From positions 1-5,573 of the forward strand of contig JAIRLA010000247.1 of assembly GCA_031259795.1 (NCBI GenBank): a DNA stretch of 5,573 bases, read 5' to 3'. This document shows positions 1 to 5,573 of this stretch, piece by piece (the stretch's first letter is position 1; the number at the start of each line of letters is the position of its first letter). The notes beneath the pieces are model-generated. The model was not told the DNA's origin, searched no databases, and saw nothing but the letters and a program-made list of their open reading frames with translations. The DNA comes from Azoarcus sp. GTDB lineage: Bacteria > Pseudomonadota > Gammaproteobacteria > Burkholderiales > Rhodocyclaceae. Made by a program: the position numbers and the translations under genes.

Positions 1-234
1 GTCCAGGAGTTTGGCTTTACCGCGCATCTGCGCACGCGCGGCGAGGAGGCCAAAGCCATCAAGGAGGAAGCCGGATTCAAGGCGCGGCGCTGGGTGGTCG
101 AACGCACGCATGGCTGGATGAACCGCTTTCGCCGGATACTTGTTCGCTGGGAGAAGCTTCCAGAGACGTTCATGGCGATGTTGCATTTTGCTTGTGGCAT
201 TATTACTTGGCGGGCAACGGGTCTACTGGAATAG
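1..234 (+). CDS. IS5-family transposase, C-terminal part (cut by window edge)
   Basis: The frame is open from base 1 to a TAG at 232-234 and gives 77 residues. It encodes the C-terminal end of a DDE transposase of the IS5 family. The segment WVVERTHGWMNRFRR (residues 31-45) is the hallmark R-x3-E region of the family, and Glu34 is the probable third catalytic acid of the DDE triad. The rest (RWEKLPETFMAMLHFACG, then a short tail) matches the usual end of IS5-type transposases. The start, the two catalytic aspartates and the left inverted repeat lie outside the window, so intactness cannot be judged. The right end of the element should lie shortly after the stop codon. The subgroup (IS427-like or other) is an impression only. 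Confidence 0.88.
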   Translation, partial: VQEFGFTAHLRTRGEEAKAIKEEAGFKARRWVVERTHGWMNRFRRILVRWEKLPETFMAMLHFACGIITWRATGLLE

Positions 235-245
235 GTTCTAAAAGG
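1..245 (+). mobile_element. Right-hand part of an IS5-family insertion sequence
   Basis: This is inferred from the transposase tail. In IS5-type elements the terminal inverted repeat normally lies within a few tens of bases of the transposase stop. The sequence after TAG (GGTTCTAAAAGGGGGAG) is a candidate right end. The left end is not in the window, so neither the repeat nor a target duplication can be confirmed, and the right boundary given here is approximate. Confidence 0.5.
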
Positions 246-309
246 GGGAGAAGGAATGGAGCGTTCGACCACGCCCCACCGCAAAGGAACCCATCGGCGG
301 GGCGCGGCG

Positions 310-510
310 TTATCCAGCAGGGCGGCGCGCGGGGGGATGCAGGCGGACGACGGCGCGGCCATCGGGCTGCGGCGCGCCGGGCGCGGTTTCCCTGGTGCGC
401 CCTTGGATGATTTCGACGCTCACCGGCAGGCGGCCCTCGCGGCGCAGGGTTTCGTAGCACGCCCGCGCCGTTTCCCAGCCGGCGCGTCCGCCCAGATGAC
501 GGCTGGCAAG
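310..510 (-). pseudogene. Truncated C-terminus of a BioC-like SAM methyltransferase
   Basis: The - strand frame ending in TAA (310-312) encodes about 66 residues with strongly coding-like codon use. Its core, ETARACYETLRREGRLPVSV, followed by EIIQGRTRE and later PDGRAVVRL, resembles the C-terminal tail of malonyl-ACP O-methyltransferase BioC and related betaproteobacterial methyltransferases (typically YE-LRR-dGRLPaTfEvvyGhaW, then DGR and a hydrophobic strand). BioC methylates malonyl-ACP to start pimelate synthesis for biotin. The whole methyltransferase domain is missing and no ATG, GTG or TTG opens this frame near the homologous part. The frame immediately upstream is an antisense-like overlap of the DUF1993 gene end. 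A TTG at 527-529 would join it if one T of a five-T run were removed. I read it as a remnant next to an insertion sequence. The family assignment is from memory of the motif and is moderate. Confidence 0.5.
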
Positions 511-529
511 AGAAAAAGGATTCCGCCAA

Positions 530-1036
530 TCAGTCGATCGGGCCGAGGTAATCCGCCTTGCCGATGGGCACGCCGTTATGGCGCAGCAAATCATAAGCCG
601 TCGTCAGGTGAAAATAGATATTGGGAATCGAGTGCTGCAACAGGAATACCTCGCCGCGATACGCCCTGGCCGGATTCCATGGCAGGCGCACTTCCCGCCC
701 GGCGCTGTCCGCGAAATCGCCTTCCCTGAAAGTTTGCAGATACGCAATCGAACTGGCGATGCGCGCTTTCAGGCCGGCAAACCCGGTTTCGTCGTCATCG
801 AATTCCGGCGCTTCCTTTCCGGTGAGCCACGCCGCGGCAAAGCGGCTCATGTCGCAGACCATGCGGATTTGGCGGATCAGCGGAAACATGTCCGGGAACA
901 GGCGCGCATCGAGCAGGGCGCTTTCCTCGATCTTGTTGGCGGCGGCGTATTCCGCCGCCTTGTCGAGCAGGCGCGCGAGATTGTCCAGGGCGCGGATGTT
1001 GCCGGAAACGGCCAGTTGATAATATGTGATACTCAT
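530..1036 (-). CDS. DUF1993 domain-containing protein
   Basis: This 168-residue protein matches the usual DUF1993 length. Family hallmarks are the N-terminal helix (residues 15-31), the segment LLDARLFPDMFPLIRQIR (41-58) followed by a Cys-Asp-Met stretch and an AAAWLTGKE turn, and the C-terminal QHSIPNIYFHLTTAYDLLR (134-152) followed by a Gly-rich end. The family is all-helical and, as far as I recall, related to the DinB/YfiT-like fold. Its biochemical role is not established. The protein has no signal peptide or membrane segment and should be cytoplasmic. The ATG at 1034-1036 was chosen because AAAGGAG (1043-1049) lies six bases upstream. An out-of-frame ATG at 1038-1040 is too close to that site. 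The gene is 122 bases downstream of queF on the same strand but appears to have its own promoter. Confidence 0.88.
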   Translation of the reverse strand: MSITYYQLAVSGNIRALDNLARLLDKAAEYAAANKIEESALLDARLFPDMFPLIRQIRMVCDMSRFAAAWLTGKEAPEFDDDETGFAGLKARIASSIAYLQTFREGDFADSAGREVRLPWNPARAYRGEVFLLQHSIPNIYFHLTTAYDLLRHNGVPIGKADYLGPID

Positions 1037-1042
1037 GCATGG

Positions 1043-1049
1043 CTCCTTT
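1043..1049 (-). promoter_or_regulatory. Ribosome binding site of the DUF1993 gene
   Basis: The - strand reads AAAGGAG, six bases before the ATG at 1034-1036. It decides between this start and the overlapping out-of-frame ATG at 1038-1040, and rules out the longer in-frame reading that starts near 1078. Confidence 0.75.
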
Positions 1050-1080
1050 GTACTCGAAAAAACATGTTCGAACGGCACGG

Positions 1081-1109
1081 ATCATACGCGATCCGGATTG
1101 TCGTTTCAC
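1081..1109 (-). promoter_or_regulatory. Probable sigma-70 promoter of the DUF1993 gene
   Basis: On the - strand TATGAT (1081-1086, five of six matches to TATAAT) is preceded after 17 bases by GTGAAA (1104-1109, four of six matches to TTGACA). Transcription would start near 1074, giving a leader of roughly 38 bases that contains the AAAGGAG site. This is a pattern match only. Confidence 0.4.
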
Positions 1110-1122
1110 ATCATCCCCATCT

Positions 1123-1138
1123 CTCCCGCCGCCGGGAG
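1123..1138 (-). terminator. Small GC hairpin after queF, possible weak terminator
   Basis: CTCCCG (1123-1128) and CGGGAG (1133-1138) form a 6-bp stem with a four-base loop, 21 bases beyond the queF stop. No T-run follows on the - strand, so it is not a typical intrinsic terminator. It may only slow transcription or protect the 3' end. Confidence 0.2.
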
Positions 1139-1158
1139 TTCGCCGGGCGGATGACGGG

Positions 1159-2007
1159 TCATTGGCGGATTTCACCGCCGCCGCCGCGCCACTGGCCATC
1201 GTCCGCCCCCGGCGTGGCCCGGAAAGGATTGATGTCCAACCCGCCGCGCCGCGTGTATCGCGCCCACACCGCCAGCGCCGCCGGTTTGCAGCGCGCGAGA
1301 ATGTCGCAGAAGGCCCGCTCGACGCATTGTTCGTGGAATTCATCGTGCTGGCGAAAGGAGACAATGTAGCGCAGCAGACCGGCGCGGTCGATGGCCGGGC
1401 CGGTGTAACGCACGGCCAGCATGCCCCAATCGGGTTGGCCGGTAACGGGGCAATTGGATTTCAGGAGATGCGAATGGAGCGTCTCGCTCACCGTTTCGCC
1501 CGCCGCGCGCAGGTAATCCGGACAAGGCCGGTAGCGCTCGATGTCGATGTCGAGATCGTCGAGACAGACGCCGCCGGGATGGGCAAAACCACGTTGCGGA
1601 CGCCCGGCGAGCGGCATGACTTCCACCGCCACCGCCGCGCCCGCGGCTGCCGACAGGTCGCGGGCAATGGCGCCGCGCACCGCTTCCGCGCCGGGCATCC
1701 GCTCCTGGTTGAAGGAGTTGAGATAGAGCTTGAGCGATTTCGACTCGATCAGGTTCGGACTCGAGGCCGGCGTCCGGAAGCGCGCCAGCGCCACGACCGG
1801 CTTGCCGCGCGCGTCGAGCCACGACAACTCATAGGCATTCCACAGATCCTCGCCGATGAAGGGCAAGGCGTCTCCGTGCACCCCGATCTCGTCGCGCTTG
1901 CCCTGGCGCGCGATCGGGAACAGCAATTCGGGAGCGTAAGTGTCGCGGTAGTCGACTGATTTGCCGAGCGGGGAGCCGCCGGCATCGCGGGAAGGCGGGG
2001 TGTTCAT
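1159..2007 (-). CDS. queF: NADPH-dependent 7-cyano-7-deazaguanine reductase QueF
   Basis: QueF reduces the nitrile of preQ0 to the amine of preQ1 using NADPH, a cytoplasmic step in making the queuosine of tRNA anticodons. From the ATG at 2005-2007 the protein has 282 residues, the same length as the Escherichia coli long-form enzyme. Conserved blocks are [11 protein letters not shown] (14-24), the substrate-binding [17 protein letters not shown] (85-101), the catalytic-cysteine block [12 protein letters not shown] (Cys186, Asp193), [12 protein letters not shown] (217-228, with His225 and Glu226) and [13 protein letters not shown] (249-261). The typical C-terminal RQ is present, so the gene looks complete. 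A longer reading from an ATG at 2032-2034 or beyond lacks family support. No Shine-Dalgarno sequence precedes the chosen ATG; a TACAAT box lies seven bases before it. No other queuosine gene is in the window. Confidence 0.96.
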   Translation of the reverse strand: MNTPPSRDAGGSPLGKSVDYRDTYAPELLFPIARQGKRDEIGVHGDALPFIGEDLWNAYELSWLDARGKPVVALARFRTPASSPNLIESKSLKLYLNSFNQERMPGAEAVRGAIARDLSAAAGAAVAVEVMPLAGRPQRGFAHPGGVCLDDLDIDIERYRPCPDYLRAAGETVSETLHSHLLKSNCPVTGQPDWGMLAVRYTGPAIDRAGLLRYIVSFRQHDEFHEQCVERAFCDILARCKPAALAVWARYTRRGGLDINPFRATPGADDGQWRGGGGEIRQ

Positions 2008-2014
2008 CGGCGCG

Positions 2015-2020
2015 ATTGTA
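2015..2020 (-). promoter_or_regulatory. -10-like box just before queF (possible leaderless start)
   Basis: The - strand reads TACAAT, then seven bases, then the queF ATG. If this is the -10 element, transcription would begin at or next to the A of ATG, leaving no leader. No good -35 is seen 17 bases upstream, where the sequence is GC-only. Confidence 0.35.
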
Positions 2021-2049
2021 GACGACGGCGGCATGGGCCGCCGCTCGTC
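2021..2049. repeat. 12-bp inverted repeat in the divergent promoter region
   Basis: GACGA (2021-2025) plus CGGCGGC (2026-2032) pair with GCCGCCG (2037-2043) plus TCGTC (2045-2049), with loop ATGG and a single unpaired C at 2044. The repeat directly abuts the TACAAT box of queF. It could be an operator if queF is leaderless, or an mRNA hairpin close to the start codon if transcription begins farther upstream. Confidence 0.5.
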
Positions 2050-2102
2050 CGCCGGCGATTTTTTGCGAAAGTTCAACCCCGTTCGCCATCCCGGCTCGTT
2101 TC

Positions 2103-2131
2103 AGGAATACATTCCTTCACTTTTTCGTTTT
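2103..2131 (+). promoter_or_regulatory. Possible ECF-sigma promoter overlapping a 14-bp palindrome
   Basis: GGAAT (2104-2108) is followed after 17 bases by CGTTTT (2126-2131), the GGAA-type -35 and CGT-type -10 spacing common to ECF sigma promoters. The -35 lies inside AGGAATACATTCCT (2103-2116), a 6-bp inverted repeat with a two-base centre that could also be a repressor site. The start site would fall a few bases before the AGGAG of the lipoprotein gene, giving a very short leader. This is a pattern match only. Confidence 0.3.
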
Positions 2132-2147
2132 TTCCCGAGGAGTCATC

Positions 2148-3971
2148 ATGAAACATCCCGCCCGTCCGCAAGTTTGTTCCATTCTGCTGTCCATGCTGCT
2201 GCTGGCCGCATGTTCCAATTCCAGTCCAGAGAAAAGCGCCGCGCTTTCACCCCCTGAGAACGATGTCGTTGTGAGCGCGGATTCCGGAAAGCCTGAAGCC
2301 AATCTGCAACAAGAGGCTTCGATGGCAGCGCCGGTCATGGAGGCGCCGTCGCCTTCGGCGCAGATGCTAACTATGAGAGACAAGGAGTTGGCACGATTGC
2401 AGATTAAGGCGGAGTCGGCGCCAGCAATGGCGCATAGGAGCGCCGCGCCGCCGCAGCTGCTCATCGCAGACCGCGTCTATCCGCCCCATGTCGAAACCAA
2501 CCGCGAACGCTACGGCAAGACCAGCGACAACCCGGTGAAGCTCGTGGCGGAAGAGCCGGTGTCGACGTTCTCGGTCGATGTCGATACCGGCAGTTACGCC
2601 AACGTGCGCCGGATGCTGACGCACGGGCAATTGCCGCCGCCCGATGCGGTGCGCGTCGAGGAAATGATCAATTATTTCCCCTACCATTACGCGCTGCCGA
2701 AGGATGGCAAACCGTTCGCGGTGCATACGGCGCTCGCTCCCGCGCCGTGGAACGCCAGCCGGGTGTTGCTGCGGGTGGCGCTCAAGGGGCAGGACATCGC
2801 CAAGCAAACCCTGCCGCCGGCCAATCTCGTCTTCCTGGTCGATGTCTCCGGTTCGATGCACTCGCAGGACAAATTGCCGCTCCTGCAAGCGTCGCTGAAG
2901 TTGCTGGCCCGGCAATTGCGCAAGCAAGACAAGGTTTCGCTCGTCACTTACGCGGGTTCGACCGCGGTCGTATTGTCCGGCGCTTCCGGCGGCGAGCAGG
3001 AAAAAATCATCGGCGCGATCGACCGGCTCCAGGCGGGCGGCAGCACGGCGGGCGCGGCGGGCATCGAACTGGCGTACCAGCAGGCGCGGGAAAACTTCAT
3101 CCGGAGCGGCATCAACCGCATCCTGCTGGCGACCGATGGCGATTTCAACGTCGGCGTCACCAACTTCGATCGACTGAAACAGATGATTACAGAAAAACGC
3201 AAGTCCGGCGTCTCCTTCACCACCCTGGGTTTCGGGACGGGCAATTACAACGAACACATGATGGAACAATTGGCCGACGCGGGCAATGGCGCCTATTCGT
3301 ACATCGACTCGCTGATGGAAGGCGAAAAGGTGCTGGTCAACGAAATGACTTCGACATTGGCGACGATTGCCAAGGATGTCAAGATACAAGTCGAATTCAA
3401 TCCGGAATGGGTGCGGGAATATCGCCTGATCGGCTACGAGAACCGCATGCTGCGGCGCGAGGATTTCAAGAACGACAAGGTTGACGCGGGCGACATCGGC
3501 GCGGGCCATACGGTCACGGCGCTTTATGAATTGACCCTGGCCGGGGAAAAGGGCGCCATCGAACCCCTGCGCTACCAGCCGGAAAAAGCCGCGCCCGCCG
3601 CCAGCGGAAAAGAGAAAAAGAACGAACTCGCCTTCATCAAACTGCGCTACAAAAAACCGGACGGCGATGAAAGCACCCAGATCGAATACCCGGTTTTCCA
3701 TTCCGCGCTGAAACCATTCAAAAATGCCGACGACGACTTCCGCCTTGCGGCGGCGGTGGCCGGATTCGGGCAATTGCTGCGCGGCACGGCGAATCTGGCT
3801 TCATGGCGCTATGAGGACGCGCGCGCGCTGGCGGCGGATTTCAGCGCCGCCAGCCAGAAAGGCAAGGCGGGCGGCGACGAATACGGCTACCGCGCCGAAC
3901 TGATCAGGCTGATCAAACTGGCGGAAACGCTGGCGGCCAGCCAGGCCGCGCCGGAACAAAAGAAGGAGTGA
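2148..3971 (+). CDS. YfbK-like von Willebrand factor A domain lipoprotein
   Basis: This 607-residue surface lipoprotein is probably metal-dependent in ligand binding. The signal peptide ends in the lipobox LAAC with Cys22 as the lipidated residue; Ser at +2 suggests outer-membrane sorting. Residues 23-105 form a low-complexity linker. An N-terminal domain of YfbK-type proteins follows (about 108-200, with FSVDVDTGSYANVRR at 141-155 and VRVEEMINYFPY at 168-179). The vWA domain spans about 226-400 with a complete MIDAS: DVSGS (Asp232, Ser234, Ser236), Thr300 in GGST and Asp330 in ATDGD. The YfbK-type C-terminal domain runs from about 405 to 595. E. coli YfbK is about 575 residues, so this copy looks full length. 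AGGAG (2138-2142) sits five bases before the ATG. The ligand is unknown. The gene precedes the ECF sigma gene, suggesting linked regulation. Confidence 0.92.
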   Translation: MKHPARPQVCSILLSMLLLAACSNSSPEKSAALSPPENDVVVSADSGKPEANLQQEASMAAPVMEAPSPSAQMLTMRDKELARLQIKAESAPAMAHRSAAPPQLLIADRVYPPHVETNRERYGKTSDNPVKLVAEEPVSTFSVDVDTGSYANVRRMLTHGQLPPPDAVRVEEMINYFPYHYALPKDGKPFAVHTALAPAPWNASRVLLRVALKGQDIAKQTLPPANLVFLVDVSGSMHSQDKLPLLQASLKLLARQLRKQDKVSLVTYAGSTAVVLSGASGGEQEKIIGAIDRLQAGGSTAGAAGIELAYQQARENFIRSGINRILLATDGDFNVGVTNFDRLKQMITEKRKSGVSFTTLGFGTGNYNEHMMEQLADAGNGAYSYIDSLMEGEKVLVNEMTSTLATIAKDVKIQVEFNPEWVREYRLIGYENRMLRREDFKNDKVDAGDIGAGHTVTALYELTLAGEKGAIEPLRYQPEKAAPAASGKEKKNELAFIKLRYKKPDGDESTQIEYPVFHSALKPFKNADDDFRLAAAVAGFGQLLRGTANLASWRYEDARALAADFSAASQKGKAGGDEYGYRAELIRLIKLAETLAASQAAPEQKKE

Positions 3972-3972
3972 C

Positions 3973-4035
3973 GCGGGCGCCGTCCCGCAAGAAAAAAGGA
4001 GGCGGAAACGAAGCGGAGACGGCGGCTCCGCCTCC
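3973..4035 (+). repeat. Hairpins between the lipoprotein and sigma genes
   Basis: The first hairpin, GCGGG (3973-3977) with CCCGC (3984-3988), begins two bases after the lipoprotein stop. The second pairs GGAGGCGGA (3998-4006) perfectly with TCCGCCTCC (4027-4035) around a 20-base loop. A competing form pairs GCGGAG (4013-4018) with CTCCGC (4026-4031). Neither is followed by a T-run, so intrinsic termination is not supported. The 9-bp arm covers an AAGGAGG sequence that resembles a ribosome binding site but lies 57 bases before the next ATG. Confidence 0.4.
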
Positions 4036-4047
4036 ACGCGGCGCGGT

Positions 4048-4053
4048 TATACT
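4048..4053 (+). promoter_or_regulatory. -10-like box just before the sigma gene (possible leaderless start)
   Basis: TATACT (five of six matches to TATAAT) ends six bases before the ATG at 4060, which puts the expected transcription start on the A of ATG. No Shine-Dalgarno sequence is present before this ATG and no good -35 lies 17 bases upstream. If real, the sigma gene can be expressed apart from the lipoprotein gene as a leaderless mRNA. Confidence 0.4.
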
Positions 4054-4059
4054 GCCGCG

Positions 4060-4635
4060 ATGAATGCACAAGCCCGCCCGCCCCGGATCGGCGATCTCCC
4101 CGACGAAGACCTGATGACGCTGATTGCGCAAGGTATCGTCGCCGAGCCGGTCGCCGAACTTTTCCGCCGCCACAATCGCGCCCTGTTCAATTTCATCGCC
4201 TGGAGTTGCCAGGGCGACCGCGACGAGGCGGAAGACATCTGCCAGAAAACATGGCTCAAACTGATGCGTTGCGCAAATTACCAGCCGAGCGCCGCTTTCC
4301 GCACTTTTCTTTATCAGATCGCGCGCAATACCCTGCTCGATGCCCGCAAAAGCATTTACGCCCGGCACGAAGCGCTCGACGGCAGCGAGGAATACATTCC
4401 CGATGACGATCTGACCCCGGAAGCGGAATTGGGCTTGCAGCAGAACCTGCACCGCGTCCACCGGGCGCTCATGAATCTGCCGGTATTGCAGCGCGAAGTC
4501 GTGGTGCTGCGCTTTTTCAGCGAATTGACGCTGGAAGAGATCGCCGCTTTGGTCGATGCGGGATTCGAGACGGTGAAAAGCCGCCTGCGCTATGCGTTCG
4601 CGCATTTGCGCCGCGAACTGGAGCAGGCCGAATGA
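4060..4635 (+). CDS. ECF-type RNA polymerase sigma factor
   Basis: This 191-residue protein has the two-domain layout of extracytoplasmic-function sigma factors, which direct RNA polymerase to a small set of promoters. Region 2 spans about 34-97: LFRRHNRALFNFIAW, then DRDEAEDICQKTWLKLM (53-69, core polymerase and -10 contacts) and AFRTFLYQIARNTLLDARK (79-97). An acidic linker (about 105-122) leads to region 4 (about 132-186): LPVLQREVVVLRFFSELTLEEIA and the recognition helix FETVKSRLRYAFAHLRREL. Regions 1 and 3 are absent, as in all ECF factors. The ATG at 4060 gives normal spacing to region 2; the next in-frame ATG (codon 19) would trim most of the N-terminal lead. The stop overlaps the next gene as ATGA, indicating translational coupling with a likely regulator. 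The ECF subgroup was not identified. Confidence 0.93.
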   Translation: MNAQARPPRIGDLPDEDLMTLIAQGIVAEPVAELFRRHNRALFNFIAWSCQGDRDEAEDICQKTWLKLMRCANYQPSAAFRTFLYQIARNTLLDARKSIYARHEALDGSEEYIPDDDLTPEAELGLQQNLHRVHRALMNLPVLQREVVVLRFFSELTLEEIAALVDAGFETVKSRLRYAFAHLRRELEQAE

Positions 4636-5573
4636 ACACGGCGGAGCGTTTCATCGCCGGGGAAGACCGTCTGAGCGCCGTGCTCAGGGCCGCGCCATTG
4701 TTCGATGCGCCCGCGCATATGGCGGCCTGGATGCATCGGGCCGCGCACGCCATCGAAGATGAGCGCCGCGCCGGGCGGGAAGCCGATGGCGGCGTTTGTG
4801 TTTTTGAACCTCCCGCGCGCCTGCATGATGCCGTACTACAGGAAGCGCAAGCGCTGGAGCGCGCGCAGGAACCAAGACGGCAGGCGCTTCGCGCCGCGCT
4901 GGCGCGCGAGGCCAGCGTCGAGGAAGTCCTCGGCGCGCCGGTGGCGGCGGAAACTGAAGCATGGCTGCGCGAAACCTGGGCGCGGCAAACGCCCCGCAAC
5001 GCGGCGCGCCCGCCATCCACATCCCGGCGCGTCTGGTGGAAACCAGGGTTGGCCTTCGGCGCGAGTTTCACTGTCGCGTTGCTGGCCGGGCTGGCGGCAC
5101 ACCACTATTGGCCCGCCCCGCCCATCCCCGGACTGTTCGCGGATTCCACGGATCACGTCCATACAGAATCGGAGTCACCGTCCTCCGCGCCCGTCGCCAT
5201 GGCCGATGACGCGCCGCTACCGCCAGCCGTGGCGGAAGCGAACAGACGAATTTCCGCCGCGCCGCCGACCCGAATCCGCGCCGCACCCGGTGCGCCGCAA
5301 ACCGGGGCGAATCCCGCCCGCCTGCGCCAATCGGAAGAAGGTTTATTAACGCCGCGCCACCGGGAATTGGCGAAGTCACCGCGTGTTTCGCCGCCTGCCC
5401 CGACGCCGGAATCCGCCTTGCCTGCTCTTGCGCCTTCCTCCGCCACAGCGGCAAAGGCCAAGCCACATTCCCCCGCAAAGCCTGCCGTTGCCACCGCCTA
5501 CCTGTGGCCGGTCGACAGCGAACAATGGCAACAACTGGCCGGGACATTGGCTCGGAACGAGCCGGCCCCGGCC
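4632..5573 (+). CDS. Putative membrane-anchored anti-sigma factor (incomplete at window edge)
   Basis: The frame starts at the ATG overlapping the sigma stop (ATGA, 4632-4635) and stays open for 314 codons to the last base, so the C-terminus is missing. Residues 1-135 are charged and probably cytoplasmic. One hydrophobic span, about 138-156 (GLAFGASFTVALLAGLAAH), follows a positively charged RRVWWK, giving an N-in, C-out topology. Residues 160-290 are rich in Pro, Ala and Ser and should be an extended periplasmic stalk; a less biased segment (YLWPVDSEQWQQLAGTL) begins near 290. The coupling to an ECF gene and this topology suggest an anti-sigma factor. No HxxxCxxC zinc motif is seen and I do not recognise a named family. 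The N-terminal part contains two similar stretches, FDAPAHM and FEPPARL, 34 residues apart. It could instead be a sigma-linked membrane protein of another role. Existence of the gene is fairly sure; the function is inferred. Confidence 0.75.
   Translation, partial: MNTAERFIAGEDRLSAVLRAAPLFDAPAHMAAWMHRAAHAIEDERRAGREADGGVCVFEPPARLHDAVLQEAQALERAQEPRRQALRAALAREASVEEVLGAPVAAETEAWLRETWARQTPRNAARPPSTSRRVWWKPGLAFGASFTVALLAGLAAHHYWPAPPIPGLFADSTDHVHTESESPSSAPVAMADDAPLPPAVAEANRRISAAPPTRIRAAPGAPQTGANPARLRQSEEGLLTPRHRELAKSPRVSPPAPTPESALPALAPSSATAAKAKPHSPAKPAVATAYLWPVDSEQWQQLAGTLARNEPAPA

Noticed and set aside
256..729. + strand open frame with GGAGAAGGA before its ATG, just after the IS
   Set aside because: The purine-rich site is tempting, but the translation is low-complexity Arg/Ala/Gly sequence running antisense to the BioC-like fragment and the DUF1993 gene.
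1061..1073. Overlapping palindromes AACATGTT and GTTCGAAC, possible LexA-type site
   Set aside because: The half-sites do not have the spacing of known LexA boxes, and the DUF1993 gene gives no reason to expect SOS control.
578..1959. Overlapping + strand open frames across the DUF1993 and queF genes
   Set aside because: Both are antisense to genes with convincing family motifs, and their translations show no family features.
2008..2049. preQ1 riboswitch upstream of queF
   Set aside because: The queF function made this worth checking, but the region has only a GC-rich hairpin and lacks the small pseudoknot with an A-rich tail of preQ1-I, and no preQ1-II features are evident.
2367..3773. Long - strand open frame of 468 codons opposite the vWA gene
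   Set aside because: It is the antisense shadow of a clearly recognised coding sequence. Its translation has no recognisable domain, and high GC makes such shadows common.
3973..3988. Intrinsic terminator of the vWA gene
   Set aside because: The hairpin is followed by an A-rich stretch on the + strand, not a T-run; read from the - strand there is no gene to end.

Overview
The window is GC-rich DNA from a proteobacterium, most likely a betaproteobacterium. This rests on a long-form (282 aa) QueF, a BioC-like C-terminal tail of the betaproteobacterial type, and a DUF1993 protein, a lipoprotein and an ECF sigma factor of ordinary proteobacterial types. No gene identifies the genus. The window has two halves that meet at a divergent intergenic region around 2008-2147.

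Left half (1-2007). The window opens inside an IS5-family transposase gene on the + strand, of which only the C-terminal 77 residues are present. Facing it on the - strand is a short run of genes, read from right to left: queF (queuosine biosynthesis), a DUF1993 protein with its own likely promoter and ribosome binding site, and a truncated remnant resembling the C-terminus of BioC. The remnant has no start codon of its own and probably reflects rearrangement next to the insertion sequence.

Right half (2148-5573). Three + strand genes follow. The first is a YfbK-like lipoprotein with a von Willebrand factor A domain and an intact MIDAS metal site. The second, after an 88-base gap containing inverted repeats, is an ECF-type sigma factor. 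The third overlaps the sigma gene by ATGA and encodes a single-pass membrane protein with a long Pro/Ala-rich outer part that is still open at the window edge. Position and topology suggest that it is an anti-sigma factor or sigma regulator. The three genes look like an envelope-sensing module: sigma factor, membrane-anchored regulator and surface vWA lipoprotein. A GGAAT/CGT promoter-like pair before the lipoprotein gene could be a target of the sigma factor.

Control signals. Both queF and the sigma gene lack a Shine-Dalgarno sequence and carry a -10-like hexamer 6-7 bases before ATG, which suggests leaderless transcripts. A 12-bp inverted repeat with one bulged base abuts the queF -10-like box. 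No tRNA, rRNA, CRISPR array or integration site was recognised.
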